NCBI GenBank assembly: GCA_963662175.1
Contig: OY759215.1
Coordinates: 29,018,066-29,082,065, forward strand
Direction: 5' to 3'
From: Aradus depressus
Taxonomy: Eukaryota > Arthropoda > Insecta > Hemiptera > Aradidae
Length of the DNA: 64,000 bases
Shown here: positions 10,490-21,158 of the stretch, piece after piece
Position numbering within the stretch: position 1 is the stretch's first letter
Layout of the letters: each line of letters opens with the position of its first letter
Translations under genes and position numbers: made by a program
Notes under the pieces: model-generated
The model's input: only the letters and a program-made list of their open reading frames with translations
Database searches by the model: none
Told to the model about the DNA's origin: nothing

Positions 10490-11220
10490 CGCAGGAAGAA
10501 GAAGAAAAAGAAACACATAGTATAAAACCTTTATAATTGTTCTTGTTTGTGATCCATTCTGCAGAAGATGTGAAGTAATTCGGGAAACCAAGCTACACAC
10601 CACCCATGTAAAATGACGAGGGGTTCCTCAACCCAGATAAGTTGAAGAAACAAAACTTCGAAATGATCCCGCGCTTCATTAAATAGGTAGGAGTAGTGAG
10701 GGGCTGTTATAAGGGCCTTCAGCCATTTGATAACATGGGTACAAAACCCACCCCTGTAATCAACAAGGGAAAACATTTGTTTCTCACATCAACATTAATT
10801 GTGCTCTTCGCCACTGTCTGAACCTTGAGAGCTAGCGTTGTTGAATTCATATAGTAGAATAATTATACATCGAAGTAATTTAAATTCATAGCTTTCATAA
10901 AAATTTGAATTTCTCTCATTTTTAAATACTGCCCACGAAATCCCCTTTGACCTTTTAAATATCAAAGATAAATTTTAAGTTAGATTTACTCATGTTGAAA
11001 ATTGACGAAACTCAGTTTAATTATATTGTCTGAAGCCGAGCTGGCCCAATTTGGTACCCATCGCCGATCAAAGGGATCATGAGCGCCCGCCCGCAGGGGG
11101 GAACCGCCCCTAACAGCATTTCTGAATTTTGAAAATCAAATATGGTTCTGCAAGTCTAATTTTTCGTAATTTTAGTGATGCTTGACTGAAACAAGTATTG
11201 TTTTTTTAAGTTTTTATTTT
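10490..11220. other. No recognisable feature
   Basis: AT-rich. A minus-strand open frame at 10531-10776 has no motif I recognise. A small GC-rich patch (11035-11110, with CGCCCGCCCGCAGG) looks like an old insertion edge. Confidence 0.3.
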
Positions 11221-11221
11221 A

Positions 11222-11314
11222 AAAAATGGCAGGCATCTACGTCGTTATACTCAAAAATGGCAGGCATCTACGTCGTTATACTCAAAAATGGCAGGCATCT
11301 ACGTCGTTATACTC
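11222..11314. repeat. Perfect 31-bp tandem triplicate
   Basis: Three identical 31-bp units starting at 11222, 11253 and 11284. Each holds ATGGCAGGCATCTACGTCG. Absence of any difference indicates a recent duplication or an assembly effect. Confidence 0.95.
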
Positions 11315-11591
11315 AAAAACTAATAAAAGCAAAAAACATGTTTAACATTTATATTGTCTAATTGCACATATATAAATATATATATATGTGGTTTCGGCTG
11401 ACGCTAGAAGAAAATTCAACAGTAACATTTAAGTTTGAAAAGTTGTCATATTAATAAAACTCTGAGATTACCAGAGAAAGGCGTGTCTCCCGTTCTCCAC
11501 TAAGAGCCCCACGAGAAGTGGGAAGTTCAACTGACTTTTCGGAAAAAATCTTACTGTGAAAATATTTGAGTTTTATTATAAGCATAAAATA

Positions 11592-11803
11592 GAGGGCGCC
11601 TACTGAGCTCAAATTCACCGGTTCGAAACCCGGCCGAGACCCTTTGGTTTTTTATCTGGGATGTGAAAAAACCTAGACCCCTACCCTAGGTGAGTAAGCC
11701 TAGGTAGGCAACATTTAGGACTCCCACAGTAGAGATGGGCTCATGTCCAAGACGAAAGAGCACTTTGGTAGTAGGCGATATGACCTCGTAGTTAAGTACA
11801 AGC
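11592..11803 (+). repeat. SINE copy with internal deletion
   Basis: Same family as 8852-9184. The A-box part is lost, the B box GGTTCGAAACC is kept, and the middle block between CTGGGATGTG and CCTAGGTGAG is shortened. It ends GATATGACCTCGTAGTTAAG. Confidence 0.8.
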
Positions 11804-11809
11804 ACTCCC

Positions 11810-12428
11810 GGTCAATCTCGCCTTCCTCGATAGCTTACGAAGAATTAAACAAACTAATTAAATCATATGTAGCATGACGTCTGTCCGTATAAAAGTTTGA
11901 GAGTTTAATGCTAAAACTAAATGTAAAGTTGCGGCCTAACGATAAATGTTCTGTTTTCAAGAATTGACCATTTATGAGAGATAATTTCGGAGTAAATTAA
12001 GGGAGGTTATATATGCTACATCCTCTTTCAGTAAATTTTGCATCCTTTAAAAAATATTTGGCAGCCGCCCATGAAGGAAATATGTTCTTGTCTGCAGTAA
12101 TCTGGCCGGCGTAAGGAGATAGTATTTTGAAACCGGAGACAGGACATCGCCACGATATCTGAGTAGCTTTTTATTTATTAAATAATTTTTTTATTATAAA
12201 TTTAATTTTGTGTAGGCCAATGTAAAATGGTGGTGGTGGAGCGGCCATCTTTGAAATAAAGAAGGCGAGAGAAGCCCCTGGTCGAACAGGATATCCGGTT
12301 ACTAAGGTTGTCACCTTGTTCGTACTGTCAATACCATCCTTCTGGAGCATCGAAAATTTTAAATAGGTTTCAAGAAAAACAAAGGCAAAAAATATATGTG
12401 AAGTGGCTATAACAGGATTTTCTAATAC
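11810..12428. other. No recognisable feature
   Basis: AT-rich sequence with scattered higher-GC patches (12220-12340). No open frame with a recognisable product. Confidence 0.3.
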
Positions 12429-12431
12429 CGA

Positions 12432-12665
12432 TCACGCGCCCCATCCCCTTTTAAAATAATTTCTTTCTGGCATTACTGTGTATAAGAAAGTAATGTGTTG
12501 ACGTCAGCAATTTTATTTGTTGCACTGTACAGCGTAATTCTGATAGTGACATTCTTATACCCAGTAATTCCAGTATGAAATGAATTTGAGATGAGGGAGA
12601 GGTAAGGAGGGTGATTCATACAAATGCGGATGGTATAAGAAGGTCTTGTTATTGCCATGTAACAT
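12432..12665 (+). repeat. Palindromic MITE copy
   Basis: Contains TGGCATTACTGTGTATAAGA, the ACGTCAGCAATTTTATTTGT centre, CACTGTACAGCGTAATTCTG, CTTATACCCAGTAATTCCAG and the right end GTATAAGAAGGTCTTGTTAT then TGCCATGTAAC. The arms are mutually complementary. The minus-strand open frame here is a shadow of the palindrome. Confidence 0.7.
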
Positions 12666-12729
12666 TTATTTAATTTATTACATTCAATAATAAAAATATA
12701 TTTTAAAATTGGTTGCATTTAAACATTAA

Positions 12730-13180
12730 CTTAGAAATTTTGTTCAAATCGGTCTTATCTCAAATCTGTGTCAAATTAAAATTGCAAATTCAGTAAGGAA
12801 CATTTTGGGAAAGGATCTATTTTTCAATAAAACTAACCATTTTTGCGTAAATTAATAAAACGTCTAAAAAAATTGGTTTTGAAACCACATTTTAAGACGG
12901 ATTTTGCCATGCATCTTACAATAAAATGTGCCTTTTAGCATTCTCTGCAACTTTTATTCTAAAAGATTTTCGATTAAGACATAAATATAAGCCGTACCTA
13001 ATAAAATGAATTCAGGCCCCGAAGTAAAGTGGTCTAAATTTTCTTCAGTTTTCGGCAAAAATCTGATTATTTCTATTAGTATGTGACACCTCGATCACAA
13101 ACTTCAAGTTCATGGTTACAATCGTTTCTGAGTTGGAGCAAGTTCCAATAATATGAAGTTCCTTAAAAACTCCATCTCAA
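12730..13180 (-). repeat. Old dispersed repeat, copy 1
   Basis: Read on minus it resembles 23965-24360 and 61915-62320. Shared landmarks are a GGCACATTTTAT block, CATG plus AAAACCG-type, a TTTTTTAGACGTT-type block, and an AATGGTTAGT plus CGAAAAAT-type end. Strongly diverged, no coding. Confidence 0.5.
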
Positions 13181-13184
13181 ATTT

Positions 13185-13730
13185 TCGCAAGATTACCGTG
13201 CATTCTTGTACTACAGGTATCAGAAAGTAAAAATAATTTATTAGGACTTATCACCAACCACAAAAATCAACTCATTATTTATCAGCAAAGTATCTATGGA
13301 ATGTTAGTGTTTTTTTTTTTAATATTGTATATTTCACAGGAAATTTAAACTAAAACTACCGGTTTCTGCATTATAGCATCGTGTACTCGCTCAGTGCGAA
13401 TCATACAATCATAAATATAGATATATGTACATATAAGGCAGATAAGGAAGGAGTTGGATTCAACTGGGAAATCCCTCAGTCTTTTAGTTGAGAATTTGTT
13501 CTGAAATTTTTTCTTCCTCTTTTATTTTGAGAACATAAATAAAATTAAAATCAGAAGCTTTTCTTAACTTATCTTATTTTATTTTGTTTTGTCTTACAAC
13601 ATTCGGTCGCAACTGTTGCTTTCACGTAACAACCAGCTACCAAGAGGACGCGTGGCGTAAGAAAGGAAGGCCACCCCAGCGGTAGAACACAGGGCTAAGG
13701 GTAATTTTGAATGTCTTTACAGAAAAAAAA
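13185..13730. other. No gene recognised
   Basis: AT-rich apart from 13605-13700, which holds TCGGTCGCAACTGTTGC and an AAGGCCACCCCAGCGG patch. It leads into the hammerhead-bearing insertion. No convincing ORF. Confidence 0.3.
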
Positions 13731-13734
13731 ATAA

Positions 13735-13929
13735 AGCATTTTAAATCGAGATAAACAAATTACCTGTAACGGACCATTATAAGACAACAAACACGGACTA
13801 ACCTCAGTACAACATTAACAGTGGCTTGAAGATGATGTCTTTACATCGAAAGCGCTCGCCCACAGTACTCGACCAGCAGCCAGTGACGACGGCATCCACC
13901 GAAAGGTATGACAACAGCATTTTAAATCG
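13735..13929 (+). mobile_element. Short insertion with 14-bp direct repeats and hammerhead-like motif
   Basis: AGCATTTTAAATCG occurs at 13735-13748 and exactly again at 13916-13929. The 167 bp between them include a hammerhead-like fold at 13821-13863. A 14-bp duplication fits target-primed retrotransposition. The insert has no ORF of its own, so it would be a parasite of another element. Confidence 0.6.
13821..13863 (+). ncRNA. Hammerhead-ribozyme-like motif
   Basis: Stem I GTGGC 13821-13825 pairs with GCCCAC 13858-13863 with one bulged C. Core TTGAAGA 13826-13832 (U instead of the usual C at position 3), extra T 13833, stem II GATGT/ACATC with loop CTTT, GAAA 13848-13851, palindromic stem III AGCGCT 13851-13856, C17 at 13857. 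The C3 change should weaken catalysis. Confidence 0.5.
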
Positions 13930-13973
13930 TTTGTTTAACGTATTATTGGTGAGTCTTCTACGAGGGTTCCATG

Positions 13974-14744
13974 TAGGGTTGCCACCCGTACTTTATTATA
14001 AAGTATTGTACGTTATTTCGGTTAATTGTACTCTATACTTTATGAGAACAATAAAGTACGCGAAAATACTTTATTTCGCATGATTTGATTTCTCTGGGAT
14101 TCATTTTACATATAACATACAAAAAAGGTCGTAAAAATTTTTGCGTAAAATAGAACGACATATTACCTGGGGTCGGTGACACTATCGATTGTTGCCGAAT
14201 AGGATCGATAATTGACGAATATACTCTGTGGCGGTCGCCACGTTCGTTTTTGAACGCATCCTAACCTCAAATGTCAACATTGTCAATGTCATTGTCAAAA
14301 CTTCTTGTTCGTTTTGTGTAAGGCGGATTGAATGCAATAAAAATAGGATTAATCGGTTTTATAGCTTTATGTTGTAGTAAATCATGGACAGGGACAACCT
14401 TAGTCAACAAAGTACTCCTACAAAACCTAATTTTGATAGTGAGAGAGTTTTTTCTGTAATAAGGAGCAAATGGCGAGACGAAAAAAACAAAGCGTCTCTG
14501 AATCTGATAAAAAATGAATTACCTACTTATTTACTTTAACTTAAATATAGACTGTAAAGATACTGTGAATCTGTTTAGCAGAGATAATTATTTGTTAAAA
14601 GTTACTAAAAGTAATGAAAAATATGTTTTTAACCAAAATCATAAAGTAAAATAAATAGAACTTTATTTTGACACAATGTACTTTTTTTTTCTACCTTTAA
14701 TAACCAATGTACTTTATTTGCACAAAAAAAAGGTGGCAACCCTG
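13974..14744. mobile_element. hAT-type DNA transposon, internally deleted
   Basis: Terminal inverted repeats TAGGGTTGCCACC (13974) and its complement ending CCCTG at 14744 are flanked by an exact 8-bp target duplication GTTCCATG (13966-13973 and 14745-14752), the hAT signature. At 771 bp it is too short for a full transposase. Only a C-terminal remnant is left (14384-14539). Subterminal sequence is rich in AAAGTAC and ACTTTATT repeats. Confidence 0.9.
14384..14539 (+). pseudogene. hAT transposase C-terminal remnant
   Basis: A 51-residue frame whose SERVFSVIRSKWRDEKNK segment matches the hAT C-terminal dimerisation region (the family has S/AERVFS followed by a basic R-rich stretch). The usual upstream catalytic RNase-H-like fold is absent. 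It may be translated, but it lacks all catalytic residues. It lies inside a bounded hAT element with intact ends, so the identification is supported by context. Confidence 0.7.
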
Positions 14745-14999
14745 GTTCCATGGGTGAGTCCTAAATATTTCACGGTATTAATCTGAGGGGAGGAGCTTCT
14801 TGTAGATAAAAACAGCGTTTAAAGTTATTTTATAAGCTGAATAACAAATGAAGATATAAATTAATAGTATAACAAAATAAAGATAAAAATCAAATAGTGA
14901 TAATATATATTGACTAAGATTAATGAAAGTAATAAAAATAACCATAACATTGAATGCATATAGAAGCAGAACTGGTTCTAAGCTGTTAACAAAGAGGAG

Positions 15000-15110
15000 T
15001 AATAATAGGTGGTGATAAACAACAGTTAATTGGCCTCACAGCCTCCCAAATATATTTATTGTTACACAGGGTTAACGTTTCACGGCCATTTTCAAAACAG
15101 TATTTTCTGG
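15000..15110 (-). repeat. Retroelement tail with decayed hammerhead-like block
   Basis: On minus, a TGAAAATGGCCGTGAAACG block is followed by TTAACCC, TGTGTAACAATAAAT, and GGAGGCTGTGAGGCC. The order TGAAxA, G-rich arm, GAAAC, then an AATAAA-like signal mirrors the other hammerhead-bearing repeats, but stem II is not intact. Confidence 0.3.
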
Positions 15111-15220
15111 GTCTAGATACTAATAGTTGAATTATATATCTCAATCATAATAATCTGATTTTAACGAACAGAACTTTATCACCATGGTTCTTTGCTGCTA
15201 AATGATGTTTTTTTTGTAGA

Positions 15221-15260
15221 CTGCCTGATGATGAGGTCAACCTCGAAAGCCGGCTGGCGA
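15221..15260 (+). ncRNA. Hammerhead-ribozyme-like motif
   Basis: CTGC 15221-15224, core CTGATGA 15225-15231, extra T 15232, stem II GAGG/CCTC with loop TCAA, GAAA 15245-15248, palindromic stem III AGCCGGCT 15248-15255. Nucleotide 17 is G, which hammerheads do not cleave, so this copy is probably dead. The context AATTAATAAAATATGTGAGAG matches the copies at 28.6-28.9 kb. Confidence 0.5.
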
Positions 15261-15269
15261 AAATTAATA

Positions 15270-16285
15270 AAATATGTGAGAGTTCAGGCTATATTTTATT
15301 TTACAAGCTTTGAAATAATCACTTCTCACTATCTTCATATATATTACTCATTGATATCCCCATTCATGAAACACAGACAATGGCATGAAGTAGAAGATTT
15401 TTGACACTTCAAACTCTCATTAGTACTCTTCAATGATCCGGGATCTTTACATTCCACCATCTTGGATCCCTTTCCAGTTTATTTTATAGCTTGTTGGAAT
15501 GTTCTTTGCTCACTCTTCCTAGACTAGATTGCCTGGAAAATATCCTAAATAAATGAAGTTCACTTTCACACTCATAGAGCAGCAATCTTCTTCATCTCCC
15601 GCATCATATCTTCCAATCTATCAATATTATTTTGTAATCAAAATAATATTGAACTCCACAAGTTCTAATAAATCTAATTCCCATACGAAAAATCATAACC
15701 GTGTGATACTTGGAATGTATTTGTGTTTTAGCTAGAAACAGGATGTAGTGACTGGTTCCAGGAACATTTTAGCGCCGCGCGGCTTATAAAAAACTACTTT
15801 CGTGCAGACCTAAAAACCAAAATTGGTTCTGAGAGTACATGATGAGAATACATCTTTTCAAAGACTTTAGAATGTCCATAAAACTAAACATATTATTATG
15901 AACCGCATCAAAGCTTCCCAGTCATAAGTCCGGAAATTGTAAATGCTCCCTACCATGTCACCAACAAATTGCTCCTTGAATACCTGAATATACCAACCAT
16001 CGAGGAACTACCAACCATCGAGGAACTACCAACCCGATATTCTTAGCCGTCCACAGTAAACTATCATCGCAACGTAACCCATTTGCAACAAGTCACTCGA
16101 TCCTATTCAGACAATCCTAAAACGCAAGAAGATGGCCTCGAGATCTTCTAAGTAAACTTTAAACATGTTACTATTTTCGAAGCATTGTCAGCGGTGGCTG
16201 ACTTCTTCCATCATGGTTGACTTTCATGTATCAAGGAATTTCATGTTCCGATTGATCCCCTCATACTAAATATAAAAAACTTGTC
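15270..16285. other. No gene recognised
   Basis: AT-rich. A tandem copy of ACCATCGAGGAACTACCA occurs at 15994-16030. Open frames 15192-15404 and 15553-15735 show no motif. Nothing else to report. Confidence 0.3.
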
Positions 16286-16289
16286 GATA

Positions 16290-17105
16290 AATATATCGAC
16301 ACGAAATTTCATATCTGAATTTAAAACCCCAAAAAGACGATAGGTACTTTCAGCCGAATTGACCTAAGGAAGAGGGGGATTACGGGACACCGCAGACTAT
16401 CCCTTATTATCTAATCCATCTACAACAACAACAATGGGAGTTTATGAGTCATAAACAACAACAATGGGAGTATTATTATTATTGTTGTTACCCTTATGTT
16501 TACCTTAACTCTGAAATGTTTAGCTTTTTTTCCTGTTGGAAACATAAAAAGACAGAAGAGTTGACATAAGAACCGTGTCATTCGGTCAAGTGGGACGTAG
16601 AGCTGGATCAGCTCTTCAACGAAGTGATCTGTCTTCATTGCCTCCAGCAGCCTCAGAGGACACATCTCTCCTAATGTGAACTCCTTAGCAGTGGCGGATC
16701 TACCAACAGGCATTTGAGACAGAAGCCTGTGGCTCTTGAAGCCAATAGGGAACTGTATTAAATGTTAAGTGCAACTCTGTTTCACTGTAGTTAGATATTG
16801 TGACTCACGCCTCCGCTTTCACTACTACTCATACTAGGTCATATCCTAAAAAAATGCTGAAGAGAGAGATCAACTCAATAACTGCCGACGTAATGAATCT
16901 ATTGAAAAAAAAATTGTGTTGAAGTAACAGTAACTTGAATTCCCCGCCTATTCTGGGCCAACTCAGTTCCACGTTTGGTCCCGAAGCCAATTTATTATGA
17001 GGATTCAGAAGTCCCTAAGCAAGTTAAGTTGAAGGGAGATCAAAAACTTTATTTATTAATTCGTGATGGGGAAGTACATTGCCGGTGATTTATCGACAAC
17101 TTATT
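16290..17105 (+). repeat. Modular CTTCCCC repeat, dispersed pieces
   Basis: 16290-16390 and 16860-17105 hold module pieces (ATCGACACGAAATTTCATAT, AACTGCCGACGTAATGAATC) and the end block GGGGAAGTACATTGCCGG then TGATTTATCGAC. Between them, 16420-16715 contains a doubled ACAACAACAATGGGAG and a minus-strand open frame without recognisable motifs. Confidence 0.55.
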
Positions 17106-17109
17106 TATT

Positions 17110-17838
17110 TGGTATAAGTCTATTGCTTGGCTTATGGCACGTGACCCCCTTCCTAGATCCGGCCTTTATTCGTTAAATACAATATTTTGACTTGATAAAT
17201 TCACATAAATTAAGCAAACAAGAGATCATATCGCACCCCCGCTTCAGAAGTGACATAACTCAAAATTCGTCTTTTTTTGGTTTATGTCAGAAATGAGGTA
17301 AGAATCATGATCTCTTTATACAGGAAAAACGACACTTCTCTGGTTCCAGTAGATTCCTCTAGGGGACAGTAAGTGTCTCTTTCAACAATGTAAAATGTCG
17401 GCGAGTATCAACAAATGAAGTGACACATCTTGAGATAGAGCAGTTGCCTTTCACATTTTTGAATTGCGCATCAACGGGCGATGTTGACTTTCAGTTAATA
17501 AAATTATTCTTTTTGTTTTAATATTTACTTATAATACCTGATAATTATTGCCTCTTTTCTTCCTTTATTCAAGTTTTGGTCGGTGTGATCACAAAACTAC
17601 TAGATCTAGGCTATGGTCGAGGAGGGAGGGATAATTTTTCTTAATTCAGAAGCGACACTACCCCCTCCGAGAAGTAGAACATAACTAAAACGCATTGGTT
17701 ATAAGATAAGTAATGTAACACTGACTTCATGGAACGTATTACTTCAAAATAGTTAATTCAAATTACAGTAAGTTTTCCGTGTCGTTTTACAGCCATTCAT
17801 GATTTTTGATTTGTGTCACTACTGAAGCGGGTGCGATA
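17110..17838. other. No recognisable feature
   Basis: Mixed AT-rich sequence. I see no ORF, repeat family or RNA gene I could name. Confidence 0.3.
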
Positions 17839-17840
17839 AA

Positions 17841-18070
17841 TAATGTGACCACTAGAGGACTTTCTTACACCAACCACGCTTTGATCACACTCCCTCCTCT
17901 TCCCCTTTTCAAGATCATTTCATACTGGCATTACTGGTTACATGAAGTAAGTATTGGAGTCAGCGGTTTTCGTTTGTTTCATTGCACAGCCTGATTCTCA
18001 GAGTGACTTTCTTATACGGAGCAATACGATTATGAAATGATTGTGAAAAAGGGGAGGAGGGAGAGTGAAC
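17841..18070 (+). repeat. Palindromic MITE, left end and centre
   Basis: Left terminus GTGACCACTAGAGGACTTTC, then a pyrimidine-rich arm, TACTGGCATTACTGG, the GAGTCAGCGGTTTTCGTTTG centre, TTCTCAGAGTGACTTTCTTA, and a purine-rich arm. The right end is replaced by the 45-bp minisatellite that starts at 18066. Confidence 0.65.
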
Positions 18071-18335
18071 TGGCATCCCTGTAAGTTGAGCAACTCGCCC
18101 AGGGAGTTGCTGAACTGGAATCCCTGTAAATTGAGCAGCTCGCCCAGGGAGCTGCTGAACTGGCATCCCTGTAAGTTGAGCAACTCGCCCAGGGAGCTGC
18201 TGAACTGGCATCCCTGTAAGTTGAGCAGCTCGCCCAGGGAGCTGCTGAACTGGCATCCCTGTAAGTTGAGCAACTCGCCCAGGGAGCTGCTGAACTGGCA
18301 TCCCAGTAAGTTGAGCAACTCGCCCAGGGAGCTGT
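18066..18335. repeat. 45-bp minisatellite, six units
   Basis: Units start at 18066, 18111, 18156, 18201, 18246 and 18291. Each unit contains TGAACTGGCATCCCTGTAAG and a hairpin of about 8 bp (GAGCARCTC-like arm, loop GCCCAGGG, complementary GAGYTGCT-like arm). Because 45 is a multiple of 3, frames without a stop stay open throughout, giving long ORFs of 106-140 residues on both strands. These are consequences of the repeat, not genes. Confidence 0.95.
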
Positions 18336-18344
18336 TTCCTTCGC

Positions 18345-19960
18345 TGATGAAACCAGGAAGGGCACTAAATCCTGTTTTTTGGTAGTTGGGCCCTTTTAGC
18401 TTCATCCTCTTAGTTTCCAATATGGATATTCACAACTGGATTCATCAATAAACATAGGTAAATGATGATCACTTTTTTCCAGACAATTACCATGAATTCA
18501 ATAACCATTATCGATAACCGATTTGCCCATACATCCCATATTGCCCCTTCGGGCTTTGTACATCCATTAGTCTAAATTATCAGATACTAACGACAACAGT
18601 CCTCGTGGAAACTCGGCAAACACATATTTCAATTTTTCATCATGAGCCCGGGTACTAATTTTGGTGATAACCGTATTTCTCTTGGTGCTTTATGAGATAG
18701 CTTTTGAGCGTGTATTGTTGCTTTTTTATCTGCAAAAAAAAAAAAGTAGTATGTGAATCACTAGCAACATACTTCCCCAGAGCGGATTAATCAACTAAAT
18801 ATGCCGACAATATATGCCGGCCAAAGCTAATATTTGCCATGCAACGTTGGAAAATGTTTTTGGCAACGCCGGGCACAATAGCGAGTGGTCATCCAATTTA
18901 ATAATACTTGCTTAAGAGCCCAGCATTGCTCTACAAATACTGAATGGAGTGTCCGACATTGGTTGGCAAATACTAACTGGCGAGCCTCTCTTCCTGGTTA
19001 TCCGTGTCAGGTTAAGAAAACCGCACCCTGCGCTTACGACCCTTTGTGGTTATGGTATCAGGTTACAAGTGTGCATACGAATGTTGTGTGATGCGTTTAA
19101 AGATCTTACCAAGAATATATTATAAAAATATAGTATTTTTATGACATGTTTTGCATGAGAAATCTCGTCCCACAACATCTTAGTATCACATATGATAGTA
19201 TTTTTTTAGTTGTCAAACTATAAAAGTGAAGTGGGAAGGGCGAAGTGTTGGCTCCCAAACCATTATATTGACTATAATTTTAAACGAAAAACATCATTCA
19301 TTGCATTTTTCCTGGATTTTAATAACAACATGCCTCATTTACAAGTGAATTATTCAAAATTGAAATGTCATGAATGGCCAAGAAATCGCACGGAGATAAT
19401 CAAGTTCCACGGATTACGCCAGGTAGTATTGCTAGTTTGATAAATATTTCAATTTAATAATGAACAATTAATTTACTCAAACCATATCAAAAGGGAATAC
19501 TTCATCCTATAAACAGAGGGGCATGGAACCTTCAGCTGAATTCATGAATGCATTTGCAATTTGGTGACGATAGAGGATAAGAAAAAGAAATATACGATAT
19601 TATTGAAAGGACAGTGGAATTGGGGTGTGAAGCGGTTAAGAGGAGGTTAGCGATAAGAGGGTGCGGACAATTTTGTCAATATTGATTTTCCACCATACTT
19701 TTTTTTTTCCGTTGGGGTGTTTGGGAGGGGGGGGGGGCGTCGACTGGTAAGGGTTTGATCCTGTTCAGTGGAAGAAAAATGTGAGTTTTATGTATGGGAG
19801 GAGATACGGAGCTTACATCAGTCTGGGGGAGGATTGTGTTTGTTTAAACTTTCCCATCCTTACTAGAGGGAATAAAACTACCCTTCCCTGGATACATTGG
19901 GGGAAGTTAGGGATAAATGGCTGGGCCTAAAGACAATTGAAAGGTAAACGTCGTCTGTGA
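18345..19960. other. No gene recognised
   Basis: A short repeat (GAAATCTCGTCCCACAA, 19159-19193) also flanks the fold-back at 1359. A GC-richer patch at 18840-19060 shares CCTTTGTGGTTAT and a GTCAGGT motif with 26160-26185. An 11-nt G run lies at 19727-19737. Short ORFs (18885-19091, 19210-19440) have no motif I recognise. Confidence 0.35.
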
Positions 19961-19964
19961 ATCA

Positions 19965-20215
19965 CTCAATGTACTTCGTAATCAATTAAATTTTCGCTCT
20001 CTCTATAAAATCAATTGACGCTTTGGTCTAAAAATCAACATAAATTTAACTTATACAGGAGCTTCTGAATTCTCATATTAAATGTATACATTTTGATATT
20101 GTGTCATTATTACGGCAGTTATTAGATTTTTTTTGTGTTAAGCCCGCCCCTTCCCCTAATTTTCCTCATGCTTTTGGCCGATTTAAATGAAAATATCGTC
20201 GATCTAAAAAGTCAA
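19965..20215 (-). repeat. Modular CTTCCCC repeat fragment
   Basis: Minus-strand 3' part: complement of the GATTCACCGAC/GAAGTACATTG end at 19955-19985, the GGTCGACTGG-like block, and one module. Confidence 0.5.
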
Positions 20216-20602
20216 CTTTAGCGGAGAGACAAAAAACTGATAAAAAAAATATTCTTTATAGGAAACCTCAATTTTTTCGACATTTGTATTAAGTGTGATG
20301 TATATGCAAGCCATTAATTGTTTTTAAGCTAGTTTGCAAATCCAAGTAAAGAATTAACGTATTTGACGGAGTTACGAGGTTTCACCAGAATTACGATCTT
20401 TATGTCGTATACGAGGTCCCACTAGATCAATATTTTTTTTTTCTTTTTTTTTGGTAAAAAAAAAACGATATTCGGAAAAATGTCGATTACGAGGTATCAC
20501 CTTTAGGCCGACGATATACAGGTGTCGTTTATGGGTTACCGGATACACATCCGTTATCGGCATCACAGACACACAAACAGACATAAATTTTGGTATCAGG
20601 GT

Positions 20603-20620
20603 GGGGGGGGGGGGGGGGGG
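20603..20620. repeat. Poly-G run, 18 nt
   Basis: Uninterrupted 18 G in AT-rich sequence. Other runs are at 6616-6633, 32433-32457 and 48141-48159. Confidence 0.95.
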
Positions 20621-20699
20621 ACATGAAATTCCACTGAAAACTCAATATCGAATTTTTGACCCATTCTATACTTTGGCTTTACCGTGTATTAGAATGGAA

Positions 20700-20851
20700 G
20701 ATATGGCATCAGCGGATTTCCAATTGTACAGCGTAATTCTGAGAGTGACTTTCCTTAACCTAAGCCGACTAATTCCAAAATGAAATGAATTTGAGAGGAG
20801 AGAGGTGAAAAATGATCTATACAAAAGTGGTAAGTATAAGAAAGTCCTGTT
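20700..20851 (+). repeat. Palindromic MITE, right half
   Basis: CATCAGCGGATTTCC centre, TGTACAGCGTAATTCTGAGA, then a purine-rich arm and GTAAGTATAAGAAAGTCCTG. The terminal GGCCAC part is missing because a SINE (20852) begins there. Confidence 0.65.
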
Positions 20852-21035
20852 AGGGCACCGGTGGCTCAGAGGTAGCGGATTCGAAACCCGGCCGATGAGA
20901 CGTTAAGCGAAGGTCCCAAGCCGGTACCATGCCAGGCACTCGTTAAAGACCCTTAGTCCTAAGTGAATATAAATTTACGACTCCCATAGTCGGGCTCATG
21001 TCCACCAGACCGACGAAAGTACGCTCCGACCTCTC
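20852..21035 (+). repeat. SINE copy inserted at MITE end
   Basis: GGGCACCGGTGGCTCAGAGG A-box region, then a deletion joins directly to TTCGAAACCCGGCCGA (B box). The body is recognisable to the ACCAGACCGACGAAAG hairpin. Confidence 0.8.
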
Positions 21036-21158
21036 TGGACATATGGCTCACAAATATAAGGTACAGCCAAAGCTTTGAGAATCTAATACAGATATTTCAA
21101 TCAAAAACACTCCGGACAGATCGCATAATTGTCCCCCATACACCATGATAGTAACAGG

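Noticed and set aside
11222..11314. CRISPR-like array
   Set aside because: Units are directly adjacent without spacers, in a eukaryotic context.
17998..18420. Overlapping ORFs of 106-140 codons on both strands
   Set aside because: They arise because the 45-bp minisatellite unit is a multiple of three and lacks stops in several frames.
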